Notes: generated from the sequence alone by a model not told the origin. 64,000 nt of DNA from Onchidella celtica (GCA_963931925.1 OZ007580.1:3147390-3211389); one strand, 5' to 3'. Positions 53,201 through 64,000 are shown, counted from the first letter of the stretch. Numbers and translations are program-made.

Positions 53201-53400
53201 GCCACCGTGGTCTAAGGGCAAGGTGTTCGCCTCTCATGCCGAAGGTACCGGGTTCGAATCCCGGTCGCTGTAGGCATGTTGGAATTTCGGGATTTTCTCA
53301 TATTTTTATGTCCCTGATCCCTTGGGATTAGAAATGCACATCTGGACATCCAGTGCAACTTTTGTTGTGTATAAATAAGAAGCATGAGATAATGTGCAAC
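53201..53400 (+). mobile_element. tRNA-derived SINE
   Basis: The head resembles a tRNA gene, with box A (TGGTCTAAGGGCAAGG, from 53208) and an exact box B GGTTCGAATCC (53251–53261). The T-arm is perfect (CCGGGTTCGAATCCCGG). The anticodon arm is imperfect and the sequence continues into an unrelated ~120-bp body (GCATGTTGGAATTTCGGG...), typical of a SINE rather than a working tRNA. The 3' end is approximate. Confidence 0.75.
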
Positions 53401-53511
53401 TATGATAAAAAGAGAGAAATCTAAATTTAAGAAATTTTCGAATGTCGGACTTTTTTTTGGAGGGGAGGGGGGGGGGGGGGTTATCAGTTTGAGTTTGAGC
53501 TTGGATGGTGT

Positions 53512-53532
53512 CGGCACGATAACGGCCACTTT
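53512..53532 (+). repeat. 21-bp word repeated at 55917–55937
   Basis: CGGCACGATAACGGCCACTT(T) occurs in the same orientation at both sites, 2.4 kb apart in the same intron. The element it belongs to is unknown. Confidence 0.7.
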
Positions 53533-53564
53533 GTGCTGTTGATGGTTTATTTATTCACTTTCGA

Positions 53565-53615
53565 TTAATTAGTTAATTAATTAATTAATTAATCAATTAA
53601 TTAATTAATTTTTAA
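53565..53615. repeat. (TTAA)n microsatellite
   Basis: About twelve TTAA units with minor interruptions, followed directly by the LINE relic. Confidence 0.9.
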
Positions 53616-53629
53616 ATTAATTCTAGGTT

Positions 53630-54010
53630 TAGAAAGAGACCTTCAATAGCTTCTGGATACTGTGGTGGCTGAAAGTGAATGGAAGGGATTATCCCTGAAT
53701 ATCCAGAACATAGAATGCATGACAATATCAAGAAAAGGCCGTAAACCCTATCTGTAATCTCATATGTACAGATGAGAACATTAAACAAGTTCAAAAGTTT
53801 AAATATTTAGGACAATTACATCCGATGGCAAATGTACAACAGAAATAAAAAGAAGAATTTGCGATGGCTAAAGATACTTTAATATAATCAGCTCAATCCT
53901 AAAGAACAGAAACATCTCACTGTCAACAAAGCAAGGGTTTTGAAGAGCTATGTGTGATCAAACTTCCTGCAAGGATGTGAATGCTGGACATTAACCAAGG
54001 ACATGGCAAG
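53630..54010 (+). pseudogene. Decayed LINE reverse-transcriptase fragment
   Basis: Across several frames the + strand gives VAESEWKGLSLNIQN.ECM, QVQKFKYLG, SDGKCTTEIKRRICDG and LKNRNISLSTKQ. This is the 'KFKYLGS.IT.DG....EI..RI' region downstream of the RT core of LINEs. Many stops, no longer functional. Confidence 0.7.
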
Positions 54011-54176
54011 CATAAGATGGTGGGTGGATCTATTCAGAGCAGGGTACAATGGCTCCGATTACGTATTGCTTGCGTTATGCTTTCGGCAGCTTTGTCGAAT
54101 GACGTTGGTCCCAGCTGCACAAACGCTCATTACAGACGGTTTTGATTTTCGAGGCCGGCGTCACAATTACTACACT

Positions 54177-54741
54177 GTATAATATTTGGAAGCGCATATA
54201 CGGATATGTACGGATATGGACAGTGCATATCTATACAACGCACACAATTCGATGATGTAGAACACACACACACCGGAATACTATATTACTGACCTTGTTA
54301 ACTTGGATAGTTTTAAAAAAAATATGAATCGGCTTAGTAGCAAAACAATCCGATTTCTGCTGGGAGATTGCGTGATCTGCGCTATAAGGGCTGCATTAAC
54401 CATTAAGCAAAATGAGCACGTGCTTAGGGCATCAAAGGAAGGGAGGCGTCACGGAATTTTATATACTTGAGTGTACGTCGATCACCAATGGCTACTCCAA
54501 CCCCCTTTCGCCTGATTAGTCAATCTGACTACCGCCCACTGATACAAACTGACTAGACTCCCTCGCCCCCAAGTCCAACTGACTATTCCATGTGTTGTCA
54601 CTTTAAATTCGTGAACACCATGCCAAGTTTCGTTTCAGCAAACCTTCACCAGTCGCGCTCTTTGGTAAACATGTTGTACGGATATGCACTGTCCATATCC
54701 ATACAACCTGTGTTGTACGGATATGCACTTCCATAATATTT
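54177..54741. mobile_element. Fold-back element with ACGGATATG arms
   Basis: Left arm about 54177–54239 (GTATAATATTTGGAAGCGCA...GGACAGTGCATATCTATACAAC) mirrors right arm about 54672–54741 (GTTGTACGGATATGCACTGT...CTTCCATAATATT). The right arm has an extra internal GTTGTACGGATATGCAC unit. The ~430-bp centre has no ORF. Confidence 0.7.
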
Positions 54742-55239
54742 AGCATTGGAATCCCCTTTTTCATCTCCGGTGTATCCCCTAGTTGTGTTGAGTAGACTGC
54801 TGTGCGCTGTTCAGCAAATCGACTGTCGAAGATAACGGAAAAAACTTTCTTCGACTTTGCCATCACATGCCTTGCCACTGTAAAACCAGTTCAAAGCAAT
54901 TAAAACTGAGTAATTCTTCGTGAGGCAATAAAACAGTATAGAATTTTAGCTTGTAAATTTCCCATTAATTAGATAAAGAGGCATAGGATTATCAACAGTA
55001 GGACATTTTTTATTTACTTGTGAACTTTGATCTAGACAGATTCTGATGTAGATCTATTTGATGTCGATCTCGAAACCGAGTCAAGTACATGATCTAGACC
55101 AACTTTTAAAAACATTGTTATCAAATTATATATTAATTAACCCTTCATTGTTTTGTTACTTTTAGAGATCTAACGCCGATCGAGTTAAGTAGGTCTAGAT
55201 CTTGGCATGCTGAACCCTTGCTATTTAGTGCCAACCAGT

Positions 55240-55640
55240 AACCTTACATCAATCCGGCGTATAATTCCAACATCGGATTGACCTCAAGTTTATTCGTAGG
55301 AATGGCCTTATTCTGACGCAAGAAATGCAAGGTCGGAAATGGGATAAAAAAAAAACAAAATATCTTGTTTCGACTGAAATCCTGTATAGGAATGACACCA
55401 TATTCCTCCCTGAATCCTGCATAAGAATGATGTTATTTTTTCTACATCAATCCGATGTAGAAATTCTTTATAGAACTGATATCAAGATTTACACATAAGA
55501 ATGTCATCGCTCTGATGTTGGTAATCCGATTAGAATACTACTTTGTTCCGACTTAAATCCAACATAGGGATGATGTCATGTTTACGTCAATCCAATGTAG
55601 GAATTCTTCGTGCGATTGACATCAAGTTTGCAGACAGGAA
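55240..55640. repeat. Satellite-like block with ATCAATCCGATGTAG words
   Basis: Diverged units contain 'CATCAATCCGATGTAGGAATTCT', 'GATGTCA(A/T)GTTTACG' and 'CATAGGAATGA'. Some are in opposite orientation (CATCGGATTGACCTCAAG), giving local palindromes. The period is irregular, near 90–180 bp. Confidence 0.6.
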
Positions 55641-56353
55641 CACATCTAAAAATAGAGTGGAATATCCCACGAGTGCCCTCAGTGAGCTGCATAGATAAAT
55701 AGAGCGTCACCGGTGTAGCCTGGACGAAACTGTCTGTAACGAGCGCTTGTGCGTCCCTTCTCGCCGAAAAGAGGAGAAGACGTCAAAAACCTTTACAGCG
55801 TATCTTAGAGCACACAATGATCCCGCTTTCGTCTTGTTGCCGTTTCATCGTCATTGGCGTTTTTCGGTAAAAACTGCATAAAGCTTTTAAGTTTGAAATT
55901 GACTTTTACGGCGCGCCGGCACGATAACGGCCACTTTGAGCCCTTTACGGTCTATTTGGATACACGGTCTTTATTTATGTTTCGTATTCAGAGCTGTTAA
56001 GTTTAACAGATAATTAAATACATTCATAATAATAATGTTAACACATTGGTAAAAATTCTTTTAAAAAAGTGGTTTATATAGATCTGGAAAAAAGTTTTGT
56101 AAATAATGTATAAAAGTTATTAAATTAATAATACATTAATCAGTTAAAATATGTTTTATTGATAGTTGACAATTGCATGCCACACATTCAGAGAGGGGAG
56201 CCCCCCCCCTCCCCCGCTAAAGTAGAAAACGGTGTGTGAGGTGCCTAAAGCTAGTCGGAAGCGAAAAGAAACAGAAGCCACTGCACTGTGTTTGAGCTTT
56301 AAATACACTTCGGGACTTCATCAGTGACTGATAATAAGAAAGTTTGAGCTTAC

Positions 56354-58600
56354 CTGAATTCCAATAAGAACCGCCGATATAATCAGCTGTGACTGAGGGC
56401 TCACAAAGCGTGGACGCCGAGTGCCTTTTGCTCCAGTTTGGAAAATTCGGTAGATGCGTATCGTTTTGACCAGCAAGGGTGAGTAAAGACACGCAAAACT
56501 GAGACAGAAGAAGAAGTAGAGGGCGCCACAGGTCCCGTGTGTAGGTGGAGTTTGGAAAAGTATAACAGTGATGTATCCAACAAACAATGCAGCCAGTTGT
56601 AGTCCACTCAACTCACGACTTGTGGCTTTGATAATACGGGTGTTCCGGAAGTATATGTAACCCATGGCAACAAGAAACGTACAAGCCAGTGCGACTAAAC
56701 CTAGGCACACTTGTAGCAGAGAGACAGGGTCTGTCAGGGTGGGATACGTTGGTGATATCAACTTGCAGGTGATGAAATCTGTCCCGGGGTCAGGCCAGGT
56801 CAGCTCAGGACAAACTTGACAACTTGTATTTCCCCTGACCAGTTTCTCGTTGTCTCGACATTTGTAACAATCCCAACAACACTGTACTTCTCTCTGTATT
56901 TTGTATTCACCAAATTTACACGGTTCACTACAGACAGATTCAGGTACTGTGTCTCCAGAATGAAAACCCAAATCTTTTCCTTCACGTCTAAAGAATTCCC
57001 AGGAAATATTTCTCTTAGTATACATGATGGTATCGTTTGCAACATCATACAGAGCCACTGTTTTGGCTTCAAGACCGACGCTAGAGCTAAGATTAACAAG
57101 ATCAATATCCCTATTGTCAAAAACGACTTGACTAATCTCATAATTTCCCTCAACGTCGCCTTCTTCATTAAATTTGATTAATCCGTTATATCCGAGGAAA
57201 GAAACATTCTGGAGATACTGAAGTAAAAGATTGCCTTTGATGCATCGCCTGGCCTCTATTCCTGTTGCTTGTGGACAAACATCAGATATTAAATTGTGGG
57301 CTGCGTGGGCGAATGAAAACATAGCATCTATGTATAACGATGTCCTTTTGTCAAAAGTGAAATTATCCATAGCCATAATATCCAAATCTGGGTCACAGTT
57401 ACCAAGTTCAAAGGAACAACCCGTGAAACTTTCCCAGGTAAGTGTATACCACGGGTTTGTTGAAGAATCCACCCGGGTATGTTCACGAAGATACTTGTAA
57501 TATTCCAGCACCAGAAAGGAATGATATGCAACAGAAAATGATCCCACTACGTCATCTTCATATCCTTGAAACTCAGCACGGAATCCAGCACTCCAGGCGT
57601 CCCCACCAACCCAAATGAAATGACCTGTTGCGTTTACTTTCCTGACTGCATCTAAAACGGCACGGACATCAGGTTTATATACAAATAGAATAACCACTCG
57701 TGCCCGCTGAAAACGCAACAAATCAGTTACGATATCGTCAAAGTTGGACTGACTGTCCACTCGGTGAGACGTGGCTATACATATGCCATAGTCTGGTGCA
57801 AACTGCTTGATATTCTCAAAAGCGTTTTCTCCGTAAGCACCTAGAGCATAGAGCATTGAGATGTAGGACCAGCCGTTGCTGTGGATGAAGCTGAGCATGG
57901 CTCTGGTCTGGTATTTGTCAGGTGCGGTCACTCTGAGAAAGTATGGGTGCAGGTACTTGTTGCTGAGTTCATCACTAGTGGTCAAACAACCAATTACAGG
58001 CATTTGAGAAGTGGACAATAGCTTGGACACTACGCTATTGGAGGCGCTGGTCACTGGTCCCACAACGCCAATCACCTCATAAAACTGCATTTCTGACCCA
58101 TCACTTACGTTACTCCTGGTATATGTAGAACTGGTCAAGTTGTCACTGGGACATGACGCGTCACTCCTGGCACGATGTAGAAAGGACAGAGCTTTTGCTA
58201 AAGCCACATTACCGTTGGCGCATTCGTTAACCTGAACAAAGCCCAAAGTCACATTGGGCAGGAGATCTGGATTGTCGTTGATCAATTTGACGGCGAAAGC
58301 CAAACTCTCTGAAAACTCAATGTCATACGAGCCAAAGTTTGGCTGTTTAGAGCAGCTGGTTGGGCCGTCTGTGAGCGTCATCCACATTAATGCTCCAATG
58401 TTTATATCACCTGGTTTGCTGTACGTCTCTTGGTCTAAACCTGGTATACCACGCAAGGCGCCTCTACAACATGAGGATGATGATGATGGTGGTGGTGGCG
58501 GTGGTGACGGAGAGGAAGAAAATGACGACCAGAGAATGATAGGTACGATAATTTTCCAAACAAAATTTTGTAGGAGATTTGTCCAAAGTGATGTTATCAT
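56354..58600 (-). CDS. mGluR-like class C GPCR, first coding exon: ligand domain to TM4
   Basis: 749 codons on the - strand. With the 52592–53092 exon it makes a 915-residue receptor, normal for the metabotropic glutamate receptor family. It has a signal-peptide-like N-terminus (MITSLWTNLLQNFVWKIIVP) and a Ser/Pro-rich stretch. The Venus-flytrap domain follows (NPDLLPNVTLG, FLRVTAPDKYQTRAM, GAYGENAF, WVGGDAWS). A nine-Cys linker (CSEPCKFGEY...CCWDC..C...C..CPE...TC) precedes TM1–TM3 and half of TM4. Ligand-contact residues corresponding to mGluR1 Asp208, Tyr236 and Asp318 look conserved. The Arg78 position is not Arg (FSESLAFAV), so ligand preference may differ. The donor ATTCAG|GTAAGC is strong, phase 0. 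Confidence 0.92.
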
Positions 58601-61010
58601 GATTCATCGACTCACTTTTTACAGTACAGAACTGTCATTTCTCAGTATAATCATATGCTGATTTGGACACAGTCAAAATTGGGCAAAAAGAAGAGGTTGT
58701 ATGTTATGATATTTCGTGATTTGGACACAGAAAATCTTGCCTGATTTGTTATTTTACACAACCACAATAATATTATTTTCTTCACTGGCCTTTGATATTA
58801 TACCAGATGGCAAGTTGGTTAATTTTCTAGCTGTATTAACAAACAAAAAAACCTTCTTAGGAACGATTGGAAGATTGGTCAAAAATACATTTTTTCACAC
58901 CGAGCGTTTCTGACAATGTTCACAAGACCATGTTCGTTAGGTTTTCTTTCTAAAGGCGACACGGGCTTCTCAATGAAGGAATCTATATATTTAACATTTT
59001 CTGAGAAAATTACATCACCCGTATTTGAAGGTCATTTCTGGGACATTTAGTTGCCAAGTTCAGCCACTGTTTTGCTAATTCATTGCACAATAAGCGGTGT
59101 ATTGTGTCTGTCACAAATGAGATCTACTAGAAATCTGAGAACGATAAAAAAAAAAAAACGAAGAAAAAGAATAAAAGATAGAGAGAGAGAGACATATTCC
59201 TCCCATATCCACCAGCCTATTTTTTTAGCCTGTTGATGTTACATTTTTCAGTGGTATATAAAACATTAGAGATCTTCAGTTCTAGTCAACATGAAACACA
59301 TTATTTTGGCTAATAACTTTACAGTGCTTTGTATAGAAACACAAACTGGGATGGGCTGTGAGTACCGGTAGGCCGAAATACAAGGAAAAACAAAACGTAA
59401 TATTTTATATTATACAGAAATACCAATTACTGAAGCTCCAGGGATGAGCAAACCGCGGCTCTTTGACATATTAGTACGCGGCTCTCGAAAGAATGTTGGT
59501 TGAGCTCTTTTTCCGTCACAGTTAATATAAAATAAATATCATTAAAAGTGTCTTTTTTTATTACCCTTTTAGTTTTATTTTTGGCTGTCTAATTTTGTTA
59601 CTGAAATGCAAATTCGCACGTTTTTCTTAGATGTTCCCGTTGCTCACCACTGTATTTGGTACGTTCAATACAGTTAAGACAATCATCAGTCAACATGGTA
59701 CATTATGTGATGACTGAAAGTATAGCTTGTGAACTTTGAAGTGATACACTTTGATCAAAGAAATCGACCGCTTCTAGTGAAGCCTGTGAAATGAAACTTT
59801 GCCTGCGTTCTTGCATCTGCAAAAACTTTATAAATCTAATTATAAATCTGATAGACGTGTTCGGGACGGCGAATTTCGCTATTTGCGACCTACAAAATAT
59901 AAAACCTCTATTCTTGTTCTGTACGAATATTAGTAGGTATACATTATTTCATTATTGTTTTCTGCCGTGTTCACTGGTGATCCAAAAATGCGCTCCAGAT
60001 TCACCCTTTATGCAAATGCGCAGTATTTTCTGATGCAAAGGTGTAGACTGTCAAAATGTAATGTGGTTCACATTGAATCTCGGGGTTGCGTGCACAGTGC
60101 TGGCGTAAATGTGTTACACAATGGTTTTATGTCACTTCTTTTTTTTCCTTTCTTATACAGTTGTAAATTCACGGTTTAAGTGTTACGGTTGTGCCAAAAA
60201 ATTTATAATCTACCAGATGAGCTACCGGGCATTGCCCATAATAAACAATCATGTGATCCCCCCCCCCCCCTCTCTCTCTCTCTCTCTTTAGTATAATAAA
60301 AGTAATAAACTACAGCCTTGCTTCAGAACTCATGCGCACCACAACATTACGCACCAATCTGAACGCTTGATGCGGTTACTTTTTATGACATGCACGATAC
60401 TATATATTAAGAAACAAACATGCAAATATACGGATGTTACATAGCAATAAACATTGTTATTTTTTAAAAATACATGCTTGAAGTAAATGACTTTTAATTA
60501 TAGCCATCATCTTCCTTATCTCAATTGCCACCTTCCTGCCAAATTTAAGGCCTGAAGAGTGTATAGTTTGGTCAGTTAGTCATGCCAAATGTTGCAAGTT
60601 ACTGAAATATATAATAGATGCAAAGACATAAAAAGTTAATCACCCATTTGGTCTACAGTAAAAATACACGTGTTTCCAGGAATTGCCTTCCGGTAGTAGA
60701 TCTATTGAACGCAGTAATTTCAGTGTTCACAAGGCTTTTAAAATGGCCGTTTACGGACCTTGATGGTTTCCTTACGCTCAGTCTGGCACATTTCTAGTCA
60801 GTGGAATTTATAAGTTACCGTATCATTAGTATATCTATTTCTAGATTTGTCAATGTGTATTATAATGCCATCCAAAGTAAAGTTTATAACTTTACAGAAA
60901 ATCTGTCCATCTGTATAAGTTCTGTTGCAAAGGGGCGAAAGAAAGGCACTTTTTCATTACCTTGACCGCCCGGCAGATCGGGTAATACATACTTCTTCTT
61001 CTTCTTCTTT
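58601..61010. other. No gene seen
   Basis: 5' flank of the receptor and intergenic DNA. 58672–58705 is a partial copy of the ~100-bp dispersed repeat, with GATTTGGACACAG duplicated at 58661 and 58720. Poly-A and (AG)n lie at 59147–59190. 59447–59515 resembles a decayed hAT end (CAGGGATGAGCAAACCGCGG). A (C)n(TC)n tract lies at 60258–60287. Confidence 0.45.
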
Positions 61011-61646
61011 CATAGTTGGCACGTCTAGAAGACGATTCCCCCAACTGCACTACTATATGCGACTCAACGTTGCTCCTCTGAGGCTAAAAGCAGGGTAAAA
61101 CCTTCATAGATTTTAAGACCATTTAAAAATATCTTAGTTGTGTAAAATCTTTTGTATATAATAACTCTGGTATAAATATCTCTTGGTTTCCAGATTGTGC
61201 ACAGAAATACAACCCGCACTTTAGTTACAATGGTAGCTGCAACGGATAATTATGTTCTTTAATTCATTGTCGAAAGTCGTTGCAGACGGTAGTGTTTGGA
61301 CTTCTGCCGGGAGGTTGTTCCACATCCTGATGACATTAGGGTAAAAAGAATAAAGATGGCTGTTAACCCGTGAGCTTGGGATGTTATATTTTATATTATT
61401 CCTTCTGTTGCCTCTGGTATTAATGGTGAGGTGGTTCATTGGGATATGGATATTTCCTTCCCTGCCCTTATAAAATATTTTTACTTTGTTTTTTGCTCTC
61501 CTCTCTTCTAATGGTGTCCACTGAAGGTCTCTCATCATTTTGTTTACACTACTACTTCTAGTATAGTCATTCGTCACAAAGCGGGCAGCTCTCCTCTGGA
61601 CCCTTTCCAGTTGGTCTATATTTATTCGACCATGGGGGTCCCAGAC
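61000..61646 (-). mobile_element. CR1/L2-like LINE 3' fragment, cut by an LTR element
   Basis: On the - strand this is the same family as the 4.1-kb LINE. Its 3' terminus has the stem-loop AGTTGG...CGTCT TCT AGACG...CCAACT (61014–61045) and a (GAA)n tail (complement at 60992–61010). The other side ends abruptly at 61646, within the coding region, where the LTR element begins. Confidence 0.9.
61221..61646 (-). pseudogene. C-terminal part of the CR1/L2-like LINE protein
   Basis: From VWDPHGRINIDQLERVQRRA to the natural end NIIIRCSYHCN the frame is uninterrupted and closely matches the 4355–7876 ORF. It includes the 37 C-terminal residues (VIRMWNNLPAEVQTL...) that the other copy lost. The 5' part is absent in this window because of the LTR insertion. 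Confidence 0.9.
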
Positions 61647-62263
61647 TGTAGCATCTGCGGGCTACCCCTTGCCCTCCCCCGGTTTTGTTGTTGTGCTGGT
61701 GGCTGAGCATGTGTCCACTACTTTTTTCATTTTATTGTTAACCGCCAGAGTGTACTGTACTCCGTGACCTGACCTTCTTTTCTAGTGAGTAGTTTTTTTC
61801 CTCGCTCGCTTGTTGTCAGGTGTTTTGACTCGTTCAGTAAATATTAGTATGTTCCCGAATATTCGATAACGTTGTGGAAACGAATGTTTACGCCAGATTT
61901 GGCCTTGGGTGATGTGACCTGATGACGTATTGATGCGTGATTGGTTAGTTTGTGCGAAAGCAAAGGTAACGTTTATTTCGGGAACTTTCTGTAGGAATGT
62001 TTATATATATAGACCTGTGTGAGTGGTTGGGCGGTGAGTAAGTGAGTTTCCTTTTGTGTGGCGTAGATATTTAGTTTCGCTGGTGTCTTCCTAGTAATTT
62101 ATTGTTCACTATACAGTTATTAAACTTTAGTATTATTTAATCTATCGTCGGATCTCGTGTTTATTTATTTTACAGCTGTAATAGTTTCGTTTTCTAAAGG
62201 GTTGTAGTTAGATCAACTAACTCCCCCCTACTATAACGTGCTAGAACAACCTCAGCTGTTACA
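61647..62263 (+). repeat. 5' LTR of a second Gypsy-type element
   Basis: Begins TGTAGCATCTGCGGG and ends CAGCTGTTACA, so TGTAGC/GTTACA ends are nearly inverted. 617 bp. A TATATATA box lies near 62000–62008. It interrupts the LINE fragment. The second LTR lies beyond the window. Confidence 0.8.
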
Positions 62264-62266
62264 TAT

Positions 62267-62284
62267 TGGGGGCTCGTCCGGGAT
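62267..62284 (+). promoter_or_regulatory. Primer-binding site complementary to tRNA-Pro
   Basis: TGGGGGCTCGTCCGGGAT lies 3 bases after the LTR. It equals the well-known 18-base tRNA-Pro primer-binding sequence used by murine-leukaemia-type retroviruses. It fixes the LTR boundary. Confidence 0.85.
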
Positions 62285-62371
62285 CCGACCATATTCGAGC
62301 GGACCAGATCAAAATTACTAGATTTATTTACATAGTTTATTGTAGAATATCATCGACAAGCTATCTACAAC

Positions 62372-64000
62372 ATGTCGGAGGTTATTGGAAGGCTTAGCCA
62401 GGAAGCGGACGCTATGGAGCTCACTGGGCAGGAGAGACGGGACTACCTCCGCGAAGGCCTAGAAAGAGAAAGACAGCTGGAGGCTCAACGACAGGAGAAG
62501 GAGGCTGAACGACAGGCTCATGAGAAGGAGGCTGAACGACAAGAGAAGGAGGCTGAACGACAAGAGAAGGAGGCTGAACGACAAGAGAAGGAGGCTGAAC
62601 GACAGCTGGAAAGGGAAAAGATGAACCACGAGTTGGAGATAGAGAGGATGCGCCAGCAACGTGGAGGCAACGACTCAGCGCAGAAGACCGACGACCACGC
62701 CAGTTCCAAGAGACCCAAGCTACCTGCATTTCAGGACAAGAAGGACGATCTGGATAGCTGGTTGCTGCGGTTTGAGAGGTTTGCTGAGACAGCTGAATGG
62801 CCCAGACCCACCTGGACGACATCATTGTCTGCCCTGCTGACCGGGAGAGCTTTGGAGTGCTTCTGCAGACTACCGATCGACGAAGCCAAGGACTACGACA
62901 AGGTCAAGGAAGCGTTGCAGAAGAGGTACAACCTGTCAGAGGACGGATACAGACTCATGTTCAGACAAGGTAAGCCTGAAGATGGAGAAGATGTTGGAAT
63001 GTTTTTGACCAGGATCAAGACCTATCTAGAGAGGTGGATAAAGCTGTCGAAGACGGAGGAGACCTACGAAGGAGTGAGAGATCTGTTCGTCAGAGAGCAA
63101 GTCATGGATGCCTGCCCACCAGACCTTGCAACCCATGTGAGGGAGAGGAAACCAAAGACGCTACAGGACATCGCAGATTCAGCGGAGGCGTACCTGGTAG
63201 CGAGGAACCGGACGCTCAGTGGGAGCGCCAGACTGCAGAGCCGGCCAGTGCGACAGAGGCCCAACGGAGACAGAAGCCCACAGGTCTGCCATAGGTGCCA
63301 GAGGCCGGGACACAAGGCGACGGTGTGTCGTGCAAAGTTAAACGACAAAGGTGAGTTGAAATGTTACCTTTGTGGAAAGCCAGGCCACGTTCGGAGGATG
63401 TGTCCAGCCCAGAAGGATATGGGACGAGGCAAGCCGAACAAGGCGGCGGCGGCCGTAGTTATAGCGGCGGACGAGTCGTCAAGACAAGATGTGACGACGG
63501 CTGACACCAGCATCAACGTTCAAGCGGTAATGAAGGACGGGAAGCTACAGTTAGCGGTGCCTGTTACGTGCGGAGGATGCAGTGACGGAAGGACCGTGGA
63601 GAAGCTGAAGTTACCGGTGATGAAGGGCTTGATTGGAAATCGAGCGGTAGATGTCCTAAGAGATATCGGCTGTGAAGGTGTAGTGGTGCGGCGAGCACTG
63701 GTGGACGACGGACAGCTCACCGGTGGGAAGAAACTTATCGCGAGGATCGATAACTCCTTGCTAGCGGCGGAAGAAGCCGTTATCGACGTGAAGACGCCTT
63801 ACCTGACGGGCAAAGTGACGGCGCTGTGTCTCCCGGAGACCATCTGCGACCTAGTAGTCGGGAACGTGGACGGAGCGAAGGATCCGTACGACCCTGATAC
63901 TGAGGTGATGGTAGGAGCGGTGACCACGAGGGCCCAGGAGAAGAGGAAGGACCGGTCTACGTCGCTGAAGGTGCCGAGGGCAGAACGGCACGCGGGAGTG
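62372..64000 (+). CDS. Gag (and protease start) of the second Gypsy-type element, runs off the window
   Basis: The frame is open for 543 codons from ATG to the window edge with no stop. Residues about 30–90 are a Glu/Arg/Gln/Lys helix made of tandem EKEAERQ units. A retrotransposon gag domain covers about 120–280. Two CCHC knuckles follow, CHRCQRPGHKATVC (near 306) and CYLCGKPGHVRRMC (near 332). A protease-like region starts near 425 with LRDIGCEGVVV, where DIG replaces the usual DSG/DTG. The layout parallels the 22140 polyprotein, with low sequence identity. The start is the first ATG after the primer-binding site, 88 bases downstream. Integrase and RT order cannot be seen. Confidence 0.88.
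   Translation, partial: MSEVIGRLSQEADAMELTGQERRDYLREGLERERQLEAQRQEKEAERQAHEKEAERQEKEAERQEKEAERQEKEAERQLEREKMNHELEIERMRQQRGGNDSAQKTDDHASSKRPKLPAFQDKKDDLDSWLLRFERFAETAEWPRPTWTTSLSALLTGRALECFCRLPIDEAKDYDKVKEALQKRYNLSEDGYRLMFRQGKPEDGEDVGMFLTRIKTYLERWIKLSKTEETYEGVRDLFVREQVMDACPPDLATHVRERKPKTLQDIADSAEAYLVARNRTLSGSARLQSRPVRQRPNGDRSPQVCHRCQRPGHKATVCRAKLNDKGELKCYLCGKPGHVRRMCPAQKDMGRGKPNKAAAAVVIAADESSRQDVTTADTSINVQAVMKDGKLQLAVPVTCGGCSDGRTVEKLKLPVMKGLIGNRAVDVLRDIGCEGVVVRRALVDDGQLTGGKKLIARIDNSLLAAEEAVIDVKTPYLTGKVTALCLPETICDLVVGNVDGAKDPYDPDTEVMVGAVTTRAQEKRKDRSTSLKVPRAERHAGV

Larger units (their letters stand above)
53093..56353. other. mGluR-like gene intron rich in repeats
   Basis: This 3.26-kb intron splits TM4. 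It contains a tRNA-derived SINE, a (TTAA)n tract, a LINE relic, a fold-back element and a satellite-like block, each listed separately. No further exons were seen. Confidence 0.7.

Noticed and set aside
53201-53272. tRNA gene
   Set aside because: Box A and box B are good but the anticodon arm pairs poorly and the sequence continues into a SINE body.

Overview
This is a eukaryotic window with large introns, GT–AG splice sites, microsatellites and many transposons. The mix suggests an invertebrate, most likely a lophotrochozoan and perhaps a gastropod mollusc. The pointers are a 2A-bearing CR1/L2-type LINE, Gypsy elements, an invertebrate neuropeptide-type GPCR and a mucin/Ig/chitin-binding gene. 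The species call is inference.

Host genes. (1) The + strand gene at about 13.9–43.5 kb has a giant Ser/Thr-rich mucin exon, a Gly/Pro exon, a small linker exon, an Ig-like domain over two exons, three exons of a second beta-rich region and a terminal exon coding a peritrophin-type chitin-binding domain. Splice phases agree from 18.8 kb to the stop codon, with one reading-frame conflict at the Gly/Pro exon. Ig joined to a C-terminal chitin-binding domain recalls the protochordate VCBPs, so I read it as a candidate secreted mucosal or immune chitin-binding protein. (2) An intronless rhodopsin-type GPCR lies on the - strand (46144–47283). (3) A two-exon metabotropic-glutamate-receptor-like class C GPCR lies on the - strand (58600 to 52592). 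(4) The last two exons of an unidentified + strand gene (50875–52560) converge on the receptor. (5) A few weaker exon candidates sit at 155, 3538, 47443, 47787 and 49919.

Mobile elements fill most of the rest. At 4.1–8.1 kb is a nearly full-length CR1/L2-like LINE, with 3' fragments of the family at 11.5 and 61 kb. A decayed MULE/FLYWCH transposon lies at 9.7–11 kb. A solo LTR at 12.5 kb, a complete LTR element at 19.7–28.5 kb and a second solo LTR at 48.3 kb are one family, each with a perfect 5-bp target duplication. The complete element has its integrase upstream of reverse transcriptase, the unusual Gmr1-type order. A hAT relic (15.95–18.14 kb) keeps its terminal repeats and 8-bp duplication. 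A near-intact second-type LINE fills 34.3–38.5 kb. A second Gypsy-type element begins at 61.6 kb inside a LINE fragment and runs off the window end.

The introns also hold fold-back/MITE-like elements, a tRNA-derived SINE and several tandem arrays (33, 50 and 65 bp units and degenerate ones). The large introns of the mucin/Ig/chitin-binding gene were built largely by successive insertions.
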